Below, in pieces: positions 9,170-18,104 of a stretch of DNA of 64,000 nt. This DNA is from Thermoplasmatales archaeon (GTDB lineage Archaea > Thermoplasmatota > Thermoplasmata > Methanomassiliicoccales > Methanomethylophilaceae): assembly GCA_012515075.1 (NCBI GenBank), contig JAAYZC010000013.1, forward strand, positions 25,954 through 89,953, given 5' to 3'. The first letter of the stretch is position 1. Each line of letters opens with the position of its first letter. A model generated the notes under the pieces. That model did not search any database, was not told the origin of the DNA, and saw only the letters and a list, made by a program, of their open reading frames with translations. The translations under genes and the position numbers were made by a program.

Positions 9170-9880
9170 ATGACATCCAAACTGGAATCCAACGCCCGGT
9201 ACGCAGAGGAACTCAAGAGGATACTGGGACTGAGGCGCGAGCCCGTGGCCGTCAAGCTTGTACGCGAGGAGGAGGACTACCCGGAGGGCTACGTGGTCCC
9301 CGAAGGACAGCTCAGCCACTGCCAGGCGGTGTCGCGGGCTTCCAAGGGCGAATGCCTGAAGGTACCGTTCGAATCCCACAACTGCCACGTCGGGTCGGCG
9401 GTCCTGGGGATGGTACAGGCACCGGAGAAGATAATCTCGGGAGAGTTCCACGCATCCATCGGGATACATGACGGTCCCGAGGCGGCGGCCAGGATGATAG
9501 CGGACCGCCTGGTCATACCTTACAAGACCAAAGGCGAGATAATCTGTCCGCTGGCTAAGGTATCCTTCGATCCGGATGTGGTGGTTTTCGAGGACATGCC
9601 CGAGAGGATATACTGGTTCGTCGCCCTCATGACAGCCGAGAAAGGCAACAGGGCAGAGTTCAGCACCGCACCTTTCCAGTGCGTCTGCGAGGATTCGACG
9701 ACCATACCCATAATGACGGGCCGCCCCAACATTTCCCTGGGATGTTACGGGTGCAGGAAGAGGACGGACATGAGGCCCGACGAGATGGCGATCGGAGTCC
9801 CCTATGATATGATCCCGGGGTTCGTCGAGCGTTTGGCGAAGTACGAGGAAGGGGTCTTCAAGAAGGCCAAGAGGGACTGA
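9170..9880 (+). CDS. DUF169 family protein
   Basis: About 236 residues, rich in conserved cysteines: QLSHCQAVSRASKGECL near residue 47, SHNCHVGSAVLG near 67, and CLLGCYGCRK-like SLGCYGCRKRTD near 195. REPVAVKLVREEED near the N-terminus is the usual DUF169 opening. The function of the family is unknown; the cysteines could bind a metal or a cluster. It sits between the CoM methyltransferase and a corrinoid protein, so a role around methyl transfer or corrinoid redox is a context inference only. Confidence 0.8.
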   Translation: MTSKLESNARYAEELKRILGLRREPVAVKLVREEEDYPEGYVVPEGQLSHCQAVSRASKGECLKVPFESHNCHVGSAVLGMVQAPEKIISGEFHASIGIHDGPEAAARMIADRLVIPYKTKGEIICPLAKVSFDPDVVVFEDMPERIYWFVALMTAEKGNRAEFSTAPFQCVCEDSTTIPIMTGRPNISLGCYGCRKRTDMRPDEMAIGVPYDMIPGFVERLAKYEEGVFKKAKRD

Positions 9881-10005
9881 AATCCCCGTGTTTCCTTTCA
9901 GGGGCGGTAGGCCCCGTCTCCTGTCTCACAGGGTTAACGGGATTATATACTGTGCAGGATGTTACTTAACCGGAGGTGTCGAGTATTAGGGAGAAAGGCT
10001 TCATA

Positions 10006-10653
10006 ATGGATGATCTCAGGATATCTGTGGAGACCTGGGATATCAAGCTGGCCCAACGCGTGGCACGCGAGGCGGTGGATTCCGGGATCCCTCTCAAGGA
10101 GATAGTGGCCGAAGGGCTGGGCGCTGGCATGGCTCGCATCGGGGAGATGTTCGGCGAAGGCAATCTGTTCCTGCCTCAGGTCATAGCGGCTTCCAAGACC
10201 ATGGAAGCCGCCCTGGAGGTGCTCAGGCCATATATGGAGGCCGGGTGCGACGCAATGCGCGGGACCGTGGTCATGGGGACGGTCAAGGGCGACATACATG
10301 AGATAGGCAAGAACGTCTGCTGCGCCATGCTACGCGGCGCAGGTTACCTGGTGGTTGACCTGGGCAGCGACACGGGGGAGGACGAGTTCATAGACGCGGC
10401 CGCCGCAGAGCGGGCGCAGATCGTCGGTTGCTCGGCGCTCATGACCACAACCCTGAAGGCCCAGGAGTCCGTCGTCAGGTATTCGGACGAGGCAGGCAGG
10501 GGCTTCCTCATAATAATCGGAGGGGCGCCCTGCAGCCAGGAATGGTGCGACCAGATACATGCCGACGGCTACTCCTCGTCCGGCGCCGAGATCGTGGATC
10601 TCGTCAACGGCCTGATGGAGAAGTTCGACCCACCGGGTCGCGGAACCAAGTGA
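10006..10653 (+). CDS. corrinoid protein, MtmC-like
   Basis: A 215-residue methyltransferase corrinoid protein. An N-terminal helical cap (VETWDIKLAQ) is followed by a B12-binding Rossmann domain with the cobalt-ligand motif DIHEIGKNV near residue 96 and GGAPCSQEWC near 169. The stretch DIHEIGKNVCCAMLRGAGY is identical to the MtmC at 31488-32126. A GTG at 9976 would add ten residues, but the ATG at 10006 aligns with the MtmC start. There is no methyltransferase gene next to it, so it is an orphan that could serve MtmB2. It precedes the mcr operon. Confidence 0.9.
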   Translation: MDDLRISVETWDIKLAQRVAREAVDSGIPLKEIVAEGLGAGMARIGEMFGEGNLFLPQVIAASKTMEAALEVLRPYMEAGCDAMRGTVVMGTVKGDIHEIGKNVCCAMLRGAGYLVVDLGSDTGEDEFIDAAAAERAQIVGCSALMTTTLKAQESVVRYSDEAGRGFLIIIGGAPCSQEWCDQIHADGYSSSGAEIVDLVNGLMEKFDPPGRGTK

Positions 10654-10699
10654 TCAGCAGGTGTTCCAAGGCGTCCGATTCCGGGGTTAACATCATTTA

Positions 10700-10905
10700 A
10701 ACAAATTTTTAAATACGAATTGATGTAGGGAATTCTCGGATTTCGCTTCTGTATTATTATGGCTGAGTTTGGTTTTTAATCAAAAACAATGAATTCCAGC
10801 GACTTTTACACACTCTTTATATTCAACTAGGAGATACACCAAACCGCAAGGGGGAATGCGGAGAACGTGTGTTTTCCGCCACTTTATCGAAAAAGGAGGT
10901 ATGAA
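10700..10905 (+). promoter_or_regulatory. mcr operon promoter and structured leader
   Basis: The AT-rich region has candidate TATA boxes at about 10704-10714 (TTTTTAAATA) and 10814-10821 (CTTTATAT). The leader before the mcrB ATG at 10906 can form hairpin A, CCGCA (10844-10848) with TGCGG (10857-10861), or hairpin B, GCGGAGAA (10858-10865) with TTTTCCGC (10872-10879). The two share 10858-10861, so they exclude each other. GGAGGT at 10895-10900 is the ribosome binding site. Attenuation or translational control is an inference. Confidence 0.6.
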
Positions 10906-12234
10906 ATGCCAAAATACGAGGACGTAATCGACTTGTATGACGACCGCGGAAAGCGCATAGCTAAACAGGTTCCGCTGGAAGCCATCAGTCCGTTGCGCAA
11001 CAAAGCGATTCAGAGGATCGCGTCTCTCACCGAGAGGACCATTGCAGTCAGCCTTGCGGGCATCGAGAAGAGTCTCAAGTCCGGATCCGTCGGCGGCGCG
11101 ATGATCAAAGGGAAGGAGATAGACATCCCGCTGGTCGCCAACGCAGAGAAGATCGCAAAGGCAGTCAAAGAAATGGTCCAGGTATGTGATGGAGACGACA
11201 CCGTCGTCGAGGTAAAGTCCGGCGGAAAGAACCTCGTCATCGTCATCCCTGAGGATAGAATGAAGGCGGGTATCGAGTACACCACCGGTTTCACCGCCGT
11301 AGCGGCAGCCGTCACCGAGGCAATCATCGACGAGTTCAACATACCGATGTACAAGGCCAACATGGTCAAGGCGGCTGTTTGGGGAAGATACCCCCAGACA
11401 ATGACATTCACCGGTTCCAACGTCAAATCCATCCTCGAGGTTCCCCAGAACAACGAGGGTGCGGGTTACGCCATAAGGAACATCATGGCCAACCACGTGG
11501 TCGCACTGGTCGACAGGAACGCCATGCAGGGCACCGCCCTGTCCGCTATACTGGAGCAGATGGGTGCCTTCGAGATGGGAGACGCGATAGGTCCCTTCGA
11601 GAGGGGACATCTCCTAGCGCTCGCATACCAGGGTCTGAACGCCAACAACATGCTCTACACCATCGTCAAGAAGAACGGCAAGACCGGCACCGTCGGTACC
11701 GTCGTCGAGTCCCTCGTCGAGAAGGCAATAGAGGATGGCGTCATAAGGGTCAAGGAGACTCTGCCCTCGGGATACAAGGTCTACACAACCGATGACCTTC
11801 CCCTCTGGAACGCATACGCAGCAACCGGAATGGTCGCAGCGGTGATGGTCAACGTCGGTGCCGCAAGGGCCGCACAGGGAGTCCCCGGTACGATCCTGTA
11901 CTACAACGATATGCTGGAGCACGAGACCGGCCTGCCCGGTGTCGACTACGGAAGGTCCGAGGGAGTGGGCGTAGGCATGTCCTTCTTCTCCCACTCCATC
12001 TACGGAGGAGGAGGCCCCGGTCTGTTCCACGGGAACCACGTCGTCACCAAGCACTCCAAGGGTGTCCTCATACCCGCGGTGACCGCAGCCAACTGTCTCG
12101 ACGGAGGCACGCAGACCTTCTCCGCAGAGGCCACATCCAGCCTCTTCAAGGAGGTCTTCGGAGATATGAAGGAATTCAGGACGCCTATCCAGGTCGTCGC
12201 GGCGGAGGCCAAGAAAGTCGCAAAGAAGCTGTGA
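10906..12234 (+). CDS. mcrB: methyl-coenzyme M reductase, beta subunit
   Basis: The 442-residue beta subunit of MCR, which reduces methyl-CoM with CoB to methane and the heterodisulfide in a hexamer (alpha-beta-gamma)2 with F430. The start [15 protein letters not shown] follows AAAGGAGGT with 5-base spacing. Typical beta-subunit sequence includes [16 protein letters not shown] near residue 185 and [20 protein letters not shown] near 362, the segment that helps form the F430/CoB pocket. First gene of mcrBDGA; mcrC is not in this operon but lies at 20838. Confidence 0.98.
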   Translation: MPKYEDVIDLYDDRGKRIAKQVPLEAISPLRNKAIQRIASLTERTIAVSLAGIEKSLKSGSVGGAMIKGKEIDIPLVANAEKIAKAVKEMVQVCDGDDTVVEVKSGGKNLVIVIPEDRMKAGIEYTTGFTAVAAAVTEAIIDEFNIPMYKANMVKAAVWGRYPQTMTFTGSNVKSILEVPQNNEGAGYAIRNIMANHVVALVDRNAMQGTALSAILEQMGAFEMGDAIGPFERGHLLALAYQGLNANNMLYTIVKKNGKTGTVGTVVESLVEKAIEDGVIRVKETLPSGYKVYTTDDLPLWNAYAATGMVAAVMVNVGAARAAQGVPGTILYYNDMLEHETGLPGVDYGRSEGVGVGMSFFSHSIYGGGGPGLFHGNHVVTKHSKGVLIPAVTAANCLDGGTQTFSAEATSSLFKEVFGDMKEFRTPIQVVAAEAKKVAKKL

Positions 12235-12245
12235 GATGATCCTAC

Positions 12246-12677
12246 ATGACGAGTAACGAACCTACCGTAGATTATGCCGGGATACCTCTTCCCGAGGTCA
12301 TGATTATGACCAACCGCCTGCTCAAAGCAGAAACGACCGAGAAGGTACTCGACGCGCTCGCTACGGTCGGCCACATAAGGCAGATAAACATGACGGGCGA
12401 GAGCCTGCCCAAGACGATAAACAGCGGACCCAACAAGGGTCTAGATAACAACCATTCCGAACGCAAGGCTATTGAGTTCAACGGAAAGGAAGTGGAGCTC
12501 CGCCATCTGGTAGGGGCGTTCTATCTGGAGCTGGACGTCGAGGACGAGGACACGCTCGATGCCACGGTGGCCGGGATCAAGGAGGCCTGCGACCGGACGA
12601 TACCGTTCGGATACGACCTCCAGGTCGGCAGATACTCGAAATACAGGACCTCACTGCATGATTACAGAGGTGCATAA
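12246..12677 (+). CDS. mcrD: methyl-coenzyme M reductase operon protein D
   Basis: A 143-residue McrD. It is not part of the mature enzyme; published work links it to MCR assembly or cofactor handling. Conserved features are PLPEVMIMTNRLL near the start, GESLPKTINSGPNKG near residue 52 and HSERKAIEFNGKEVEL. It is 11 bases after mcrB and 2 bases before mcrG, so it is part of one transcript. Confidence 0.95.
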   Translation: MTSNEPTVDYAGIPLPEVMIMTNRLLKAETTEKVLDALATVGHIRQINMTGESLPKTINSGPNKGLDNNHSERKAIEFNGKEVELRHLVGAFYLELDVEDEDTLDATVAGIKEACDRTIPFGYDLQVGRYSKYRTSLHDYRGA

Positions 12678-12679
12678 AC

Positions 12680-13456
12680 ATGGCATACAAGAGACAATTC
12701 TACCCTGGAGCCACCACACCTGCCGTCAACAGGCGCAGGTACATGGACCCCAAGGTCAACCTGAAGAAACTCCGCGACGTCTCCATGGACGACGTCGTGA
12801 GGATCATGGGACACCGCAACCCCGGAGAGGACTACAAGACGATCCACGCCCCTCTCGACGAGAACCCCTACGAGACCCTCTGCCCCATCAGGGCGCTGGT
12901 CAAACCCATCGAGGGTGCAAAGAGCGGAGACAGGATAAGGTACATACAGTTCACCGATTCCGTCTACTTCGCCCCCATATCCCCCTACCAGAGGGCATGG
13001 ATGTACCTGTCCAGGTACAGGGGTATCGACACCGGCACCCTTTCCGGAAGGCAGATCATCGAAGTCAGGGAGAGGGACCTGGAGGTCCTCGCCAAGGAGA
13101 TGATCGACAACGAGACCTTCGACCCCGCCCTCACCGGCATAAGGGGTGCGACCGTCCACGGACACGCCTGCCGTCTCGACGAGAACGGCCTGATGTTCGA
13201 CGGCTGGCAGAGGTACGTCTGGGATGACAGCAAGAAAGAGGTCGTATACGTCAAGGACCAGGTCGCACTGCCCCTCGACAGGAAGATCTCCGTAGGAAAG
13301 CCCGCCTCGATGTCGGACCTCCAGAAGAGGACGACCATATTCAGGGCGGACGGCGTTGACATGAGGGACGACAAAGAGGTCTCCATGTACGGACTCAGGA
13401 TCCACAAGCTCAGGACCCTGGGCGGATACCAGCCCTTCAAGGTAAAGGGGGTGTAA
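12680..13456 (+). CDS. mcrG: methyl-coenzyme M reductase, gamma subunit
   Basis: The 258-residue gamma subunit of MCR. Recognised by YKRQFYPGATTPAVNRRRYMD at the N-terminus (here split by family variation), IMGHRNPGEDYKTIHAPLDE near residue 40 and HGHACRLDENGLMFD near 160, with the usual C-terminal LRTLGGYQPFKVKGV. It lies 2 bases after mcrD and 3 bases before mcrA. Confidence 0.98.
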   Translation: MAYKRQFYPGATTPAVNRRRYMDPKVNLKKLRDVSMDDVVRIMGHRNPGEDYKTIHAPLDENPYETLCPIRALVKPIEGAKSGDRIRYIQFTDSVYFAPISPYQRAWMYLSRYRGIDTGTLSGRQIIEVRERDLEVLAKEMIDNETFDPALTGIRGATVHGHACRLDENGLMFDGWQRYVWDDSKKEVVYVKDQVALPLDRKISVGKPASMSDLQKRTTIFRADGVDMRDDKEVSMYGLRIHKLRTLGGYQPFKVKGV

Positions 13457-13459
13457 AGA

Positions 13460-15118
13460 ATGGCACAGAAAGAAAAGCTGTTCATGGAAGCATGCAAGAA
13501 GAAGTTCAAAGAGGACCCCACGGACATGTCCACCAAATACTACTGCTACGGAGGCTGGAAACAGTCGAAGAGCAAGGTGGAGTTCCAGAAGTCCGCAGAA
13601 GCGATAGCCAAGGAACGCGGGTTCCCCATGATGAACGAGGACATCGGAGTTCCTCTCGGACAGAGGTCCTGGATGCCCTACCAGCTGTCGCACACAGACA
13701 TCTTCGCGGAGGCGGATGACCTCCACTGCGTCAACAACCCCGCGATGCAGCAGGCATGGGACGACATAAGGAGGACCGTCCTCGTCGGCCTGAACTCCCC
13801 TCACGAGACCATAGAGAAGAGGCTCGGAAAGGAGGTCACCCCCGAGACGATCAACAACTACCTTGAGATCGTCAACCACACGATGCCCGGAGGGGCGGTC
13901 GTTCAGGAGCACATGGCAGAGGTCAACCCCGCCCTCGTCTACGACTCGTACGTCAAGGTCTTCACCGGCGACGACGAGCTCGCCGACGAGCTCGACAGCA
14001 GGTTCCTCATAGACATCAACAAGCTCTTCCCGAAGGACCAGGCCGAGCAGCTGAAGAAAGCGGTCGGAAAGAACCTGATGCAGGCTGTCCGCGTCCCCAC
14101 CATAGTCGGAAGGCTCATGGACGGAGGAACCGTTTCCAGGCACGCCGCCATGCAGATCTCGATGGCCTTCATCTCCGCCTACAAGCTTGCGGCCGGAGAG
14201 GCAGCCATCGCCGACTTCGCGTACTCCGCGAAGCACCTGTCTATCAACATGGGAACCATGATGCCCGCAAGGCGCGCCAGGGGACCCAACGAGCCCGGAG
14301 GAATACCCTTCGGATTCCTGGCAGACATGACCCAGTCCGACCGTGTGTACCCCGATGACCCCGGACGCGCGGCCCTCGAGGCCGTCGCACTCGGTGCGGC
14401 AGTGTACGACCAGATATACCTGGGAGGCTACATGTCCGGCGGTGTCGGATTCACCCAGTACGCCACCGCGGCATACACCGACAACATCCTGGAGGACTAC
14501 GTCTACTACGCCATCGACAGGATAAAGGACAAGTACGGCGGCTTCTGCAAGCTCGACCCCAACAACATGGACGAGCTCATGAAGCTCGGCGACGACGTCA
14601 ACACGTACGCCCTCAGCATGTACGAGAAGTACCCCGCGATAATGGAGACCCACTTCGGCGGATCCCAGAGATCCACCGTCGCCGCCGCCGCAACCGGAAT
14701 CGCCGGTGCGATGGCAACCGGAATCGCCGACTGCGGTGTCAACAGCTGGTACCTGTCCATGCTACAGCACAAGGAGAGGACCGGAAGGCTCGGGTTCTAC
14801 GGATTCGACCTGCAGGACCAGTGCGGTTCCGCCAACTCCTTCGCCTACAGGTCCGATGAGGGTCTGCCCATGGAACTCAGGGGTCCCAACTACCCCAACT
14901 ACGCAATGAACGTCGGTCACATGTCCGGATACACCGGTATACCCAAGGCGGCACACGTCGCCCGCGGAGATGCCTACACGGCCAACCCGTTCATACGCGT
15001 CGCATTCGCCGACCCCAGCCTCATCTTCGACTTCGCCAACATAACGAAGGAGTTCGGGCGCGGAGCTCTCAGAGAGTTCAAGCCCGCCGGAGAGAGGACT
15101 GCCGTCATAAAGGGATGA
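13460..15118 (+). CDS. mcrA: methyl-coenzyme M reductase, alpha subunit
   Basis: The 552-residue catalytic alpha subunit. The sites that carry post-translational modifications in characterised MCRs are kept: [11 protein letters not shown] (methyl-arginine region), AKHLSINMG (N-methyl-histidine region), [18 protein letters not shown] (active-site Tyr), and [10 protein letters not shown], in which Gly448 and Cys455 match the thioglycine and S-methylcysteine positions. Whether each site is modified cannot be read from DNA. The 3' end overlaps the DUF2098 gene by 4 bases. No sign of the divergence seen in alkane-type MCRs. Confidence 0.99.
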   Translation: MAQKEKLFMEACKKKFKEDPTDMSTKYYCYGGWKQSKSKVEFQKSAEAIAKERGFPMMNEDIGVPLGQRSWMPYQLSHTDIFAEADDLHCVNNPAMQQAWDDIRRTVLVGLNSPHETIEKRLGKEVTPETINNYLEIVNHTMPGGAVVQEHMAEVNPALVYDSYVKVFTGDDELADELDSRFLIDINKLFPKDQAEQLKKAVGKNLMQAVRVPTIVGRLMDGGTVSRHAAMQISMAFISAYKLAAGEAAIADFAYSAKHLSINMGTMMPARRARGPNEPGGIPFGFLADMTQSDRVYPDDPGRAALEAVALGAAVYDQIYLGGYMSGGVGFTQYATAAYTDNILEDYVYYAIDRIKDKYGGFCKLDPNNMDELMKLGDDVNTYALSMYEKYPAIMETHFGGSQRSTVAAAATGIAGAMATGIADCGVNSWYLSMLQHKERTGRLGFYGFDLQDQCGSANSFAYRSDEGLPMELRGPNYPNYAMNVGHMSGYTGIPKAAHVARGDAYTANPFIRVAFADPSLIFDFANITKEFGRGALREFKPAGERTAVIKG

Positions 15119-15402
15119 ACGTGACCGAGAAAGGAGACATACTGAAGTACACGCCGACTTCCACGGTGGGGAAGGTAACGGATGTTCGCGAGAGGGACGG
15201 CAGGGTCTGGATAAGGCTCGACGTCACCGACCTCTACTACGACTCCGGCCTTCTGATACCTGCGGACGCAAGCGAGTACAAGGCAGTCTCCTTCAAGGAA
15301 CGCGAGCAGTCCCAGCAGACCGCCAGGGAAGCCATCGAAGCCTCCCGGGATAAGGCCCGGGATGTGGACATAAGCGAATTCACCCCCAGCGGCGGCGGAT
15401 GA
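15115..15402 (+). CDS. DUF2098 family small protein, end of mcr operon
   Basis: A 95-residue protein with a beta-barrel-like N-terminal half ([21 protein letters not shown], then [13 protein letters not shown]) that matches DUF2098, a family restricted largely to methanogens, and a charged, Gln-rich C-terminal tail. Its ATG overlaps the mcrA stop (ATGA), so it is coupled to mcrA. The function is unknown; a role in MCR expression, assembly or activity is suggested only by its position. Confidence 0.8.
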   Translation: MNVTEKGDILKYTPTSTVGKVTDVRERDGRVWIRLDVTDLYYDSGLLIPADASEYKAVSFKEREQSQQTAREAIEASRDKARDVDISEFTPSGGG

Positions 15403-15430
15403 CTCAGGCATAAACCACTTACCTTTATCT

Positions 15431-15441
15431 TCTTTTTTTTC
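15431..15441 (+). terminator. oligo-T terminator after the mcr operon
   Basis: A run of eight T at 15433-15440 follows the DUF2098 stop by about 30 bases. Archaeal RNA polymerase ends transcription at such U-tracts without needing a hairpin. It is the only long T-run between the mcr operon and gltS. Confidence 0.6.
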
Positions 15442-15544
15442 GTCGCACGGTCGCTCGGGCGGATGCACCCGTCGTCATCCTCTTCCGGTCCGCGTACGCG
15501 GAGGGCCGGCGCGCCGTTGATTTCAGGAACGTCCCAGGATATCC

Positions 15545-16801
15545 ATGGTCACGGTGATCGAATCCGGGCCAGGGTTTTTATTGCACAATGCCCTGACCAA
15601 TCCCGTGCTTGTTCTGGAATTGGACATGTACCAGACTGCCGGCATGGCCGCCGCGGTGCTGGTGGTAGGCACACTGCTGGTCAGCAGATCCAGCCTGTTG
15701 CGTAGATATTGCATACCTGCCGCTGTGATGGGCGGGCTGATATTCGCCATGATCCACCTGGCTCTTCATTCGGCAGGGGTCCTGGAGTTCGTTTTCGATA
15801 CGACCTTGCAGACCATGTTCATGATAGTCTTCTTCTGCTCGATAGGTTTCATGGCTTCTTTCCGCAGACTCAGGAGCGGAGGGAAGCTGGTCGTGATACT
15901 GCTCGCATCCACTGCCCTTCTGGTGTTCATGCAGGATGTGATAGGGACCGGCCTCTCGGTGATCATGGGCATAGATGGGGGGCTGGGCCTGGCCATGGGA
16001 TCCATGAGCCTGATAGGCGGGCACGGCACCGCAGCCGCGTTCGGTCCTCTGCTGGAGGATGCATACGGGGTGCAGGGCGCGACTGCTGTGGCCATAGCAT
16101 CCGCGACCTTCGGACTGGTTATCGGGGGCATAATCGGAGGCCCCCTGGCCAAGAGGCGCGTGGAGAGGTACAGTCTAAGTCCGTCCGACGAGGATGTCAA
16201 GGAGTCCCTGGAATACGGAAGGCACGAGGCCTTCGGAGCGCAGATAGACCAGAACAGGTTCCTCAACGCGCTGGTCCTCCTGGCGATAGCGATCGGCACC
16301 GGAACTCTTGTCACAGGGGGCCTCGATGCTTTGGGGGTGACCCTCCCGATCTACATAGGGTCCATGTTGATCGCGGTTTTTTTCCGCAACGGCATGGACA
16401 AACTGGGATGGAACATTCCATCCAAGGAGATCGAGACGCTCGGGTGGATATCCCTGGCAATGTTCCTCGGCATGGCGCTGATGAACATGAAGCTTTGGCA
16501 GATCGCCGACCTGGCCGCGCCCATGCTCGTCATCCTGATAGCACAGGTCGCATTCGTGGCGTTGTTCGCGTACTATCTGATATTCAGGATAACCGGGAAG
16601 GATTACGATTCCGCGGCGATGGTCACCGCCACATGCGGTTTCGGTCTCGGTACGACCTCCAACGCGATGGTCAACATGGATGCCCTCTTCGAGAGGTACG
16701 GCGTTGCGCCCAAGGCCTATTTCGTGGTCCCTCTGGTGGGAAGCGTATTCATAGATCTAATCAACATCGCGATCATAACAGGTTTCCTTTCGATACTTTG
16801 A
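15545..16801 (+). CDS. gltS: sodium/glutamate symporter (GltS family)
   Basis: A 418-residue integral membrane protein with about ten or more hydrophobic segments. The family signature GGHGTAAAFGPLLED occurs near residue 159 and its inverted-repeat counterpart CGFGLGTTSNAMVNMDAL near 362; both re-entrant loops are typical of GltS. It would import glutamate with Na+. The first ~25 residues are poorly conserved, and a start at the ATG of MYQTAGMAAAVLV (15626) is equally possible. It stands alone downstream of the mcr operon. Confidence 0.9.
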   Translation: MVTVIESGPGFLLHNALTNPVLVLELDMYQTAGMAAAVLVVGTLLVSRSSLLRRYCIPAAVMGGLIFAMIHLALHSAGVLEFVFDTTLQTMFMIVFFCSIGFMASFRRLRSGGKLVVILLASTALLVFMQDVIGTGLSVIMGIDGGLGLAMGSMSLIGGHGTAAAFGPLLEDAYGVQGATAVAIASATFGLVIGGIIGGPLAKRRVERYSLSPSDEDVKESLEYGRHEAFGAQIDQNRFLNALVLLAIAIGTGTLVTGGLDALGVTLPIYIGSMLIAVFFRNGMDKLGWNIPSKEIETLGWISLAMFLGMALMNMKLWQIADLAAPMLVILIAQVAFVALFAYYLIFRITGKDYDSAAMVTATCGFGLGTTSNAMVNMDALFERYGVAPKAYFVVPLVGSVFIDLINIAIITGFLSIL

Positions 16802-16867
16802 AACGCACCTGTCCACGGTGCCTTCGCAGTCCAGGAATATGAAGCGGCGGATGTCCTCACTCAACTC

Positions 16868-16875
16868 TTTTATGC
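16868..16875 (+). promoter_or_regulatory. TATA box of the PRC-barrel gene
   Basis: TTTTATGC lies about 25 bases before the ATG at 16896 with no ribosome binding site between. This supports a leaderless start at 16896 instead of the longer frame from 16818. Confidence 0.5.
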
Positions 16876-16895
16876 GAGCTGTGCGATTCACTTCC

Positions 16896-17447
16896 ATGGC
16901 CACTAGGACGCTGGACCAGTTCTACGGGATGGAGGTGGCGACAATGGACGCATTCCTGATGGGCTCCGTCTTCGATCTGAGATACAATACGAAAGACTGG
17001 AAGGTGGCAGGCCTGATGGTCAGAGGGTCGAAGAGGGTGATGTCTGAGGCGCCCTCATCAGCATCGGGTTCCGCCATCCTGCTGAAGCCCGGGAGGTTCG
17101 TGATGAACGATATCTGCATAGTCCCGGACAGGATGGACCGGGCAATCCGGGAGATAACCTGGGACAACGGGCTTCTCCCCCACGCCTCCACTCTGATGGG
17201 TATGAGGGTGGAGACCAAGGACGCGGTACTGCTGGGGGCCGTCGCGGCTGTCGAGATAGATGTGGATTCATGGAAGATCCGCTCCTTCAGGGTCAAAATG
17301 GAGAAGGATGCCATGAAAACGCTGGGCATACGGGGTCTGTTCTCGAAGACGGCCTCCGGCGTGCTCACGGATTTCGTATCCGCGGTAACCGACCGGGTGG
17401 TGCTCAGGAGGACCCTGGACGGTCTCCGCGGAGACCTGGTCCTCTGA
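16896..17447 (+). CDS. PRC-barrel domain protein, two tandem repeats
   Basis: About 183 residues made of two PRC-barrel-like units: LDQFYGMEVATMDAFLMGSVFD then DWKVAGLMV, and LMGMRVETKDAVLLGAVAAVEID then SWKIRSFRV. PRC-barrels are small beta-barrels found in RNA processing, photosynthetic and cytoskeletal proteins (for example CdvA of archaea) and often mediate protein interaction. There is no extra domain to specify a role. It converges with the next gene, with no gap between the two stop codons. Confidence 0.7.
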   Translation: MATRTLDQFYGMEVATMDAFLMGSVFDLRYNTKDWKVAGLMVRGSKRVMSEAPSSASGSAILLKPGRFVMNDICIVPDRMDRAIREITWDNGLLPHASTLMGMRVETKDAVLLGAVAAVEIDVDSWKIRSFRVKMEKDAMKTLGIRGLFSKTASGVLTDFVSAVTDRVVLRRTLDGLRGDLVL

Positions 17448-17999
17448 TCAGACCTTGTTGTACGCGACAATTATGGAGGCCAACTTGGGGTCGTCCTCCA
17501 GGCCCCGGTGCTGTTTGATCATCAGGTCGCAGGTGGGAGCCGGGCTGCAGGATACGACGTCCCTGCATCCATTCTCTCCGTTAAGCTCGGGGAAGGACAC
17601 AGGAGGCATCAGGAAGGTCTCTCCGCCGCCGGTGCCACGTACCTGCGGGAACACCACGAAACCATCGGACAGCCATATCACATCCTCCCTTCCGAGGTAT
17701 TCTTTCGAGGTATGTGGGAAGACCTCTGTGCCGAGGATCTCCCCGGTGCTCGAAACCAGGACCACCGTGGGTTCAGGCGGGGGCCTGAACCTGGGATCCT
17801 TTATTATGCATATGACCCTGTCGCGCTGGAGCGCCTGGTTGAACCCTTCGTTGATCACCTGGATTCCGCCTGCCGCGCTAACCTTGGCCTCTTCCTCTCT
17901 TATCCTCCCGAGGATCTCATCATCCAGGTAGAAGGCATGGAGGACGCCCCTCATGTTCCTCACGATACCCAAGGGTATGTCAACGGTCTCATCGGTCAT
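17448..17999 (-). CDS. uncharacterised protein
   Basis: A 183-residue soluble protein that I do not recognise. An N-terminal half with alternating strands (IICIIKDPRFRPPPEP, VVLVSSTGEILGTEVFP) is followed by WLSDGFVVFPQVRGTGGG and a Cys-containing tail (GCRDVVSCSPAPTCDLM). There are no membrane segments. Codon use and base composition match neighbours, and the frame is fully open with an ATG preceded by an AT-rich promoter-like stretch at about 18018-18035, so it looks like a real gene. Confidence 0.6.
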   Translation of the reverse strand: MTDETVDIPLGIVRNMRGVLHAFYLDDEILGRIREEEAKVSAAGGIQVINEGFNQALQRDRVICIIKDPRFRPPPEPTVVLVSSTGEILGTEVFPHTSKEYLGREDVIWLSDGFVVFPQVRGTGGGETFLMPPVSFPELNGENGCRDVVSCSPAPTCDLMIKQHRGLEDDPKLASIIVAYNKV

Positions 18000-18104
18000 A
18001 CTACTCGGAATCTACGATTCCTTATAAACACTTAGCGACCCCCCGGCCTTAAGGGCACCCCGAGGTCATTCAATTTCATGATGGAATACGTCTGAGGTCC
18101 GTCC

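Noticed and set aside
12662-14653. Long minus-strand frame of 663 codons opposite mcrG/mcrA
   Set aside because: Antisense shadow of highly conserved mcr genes; the peptide is Val/Gly/His-rich without similarity.
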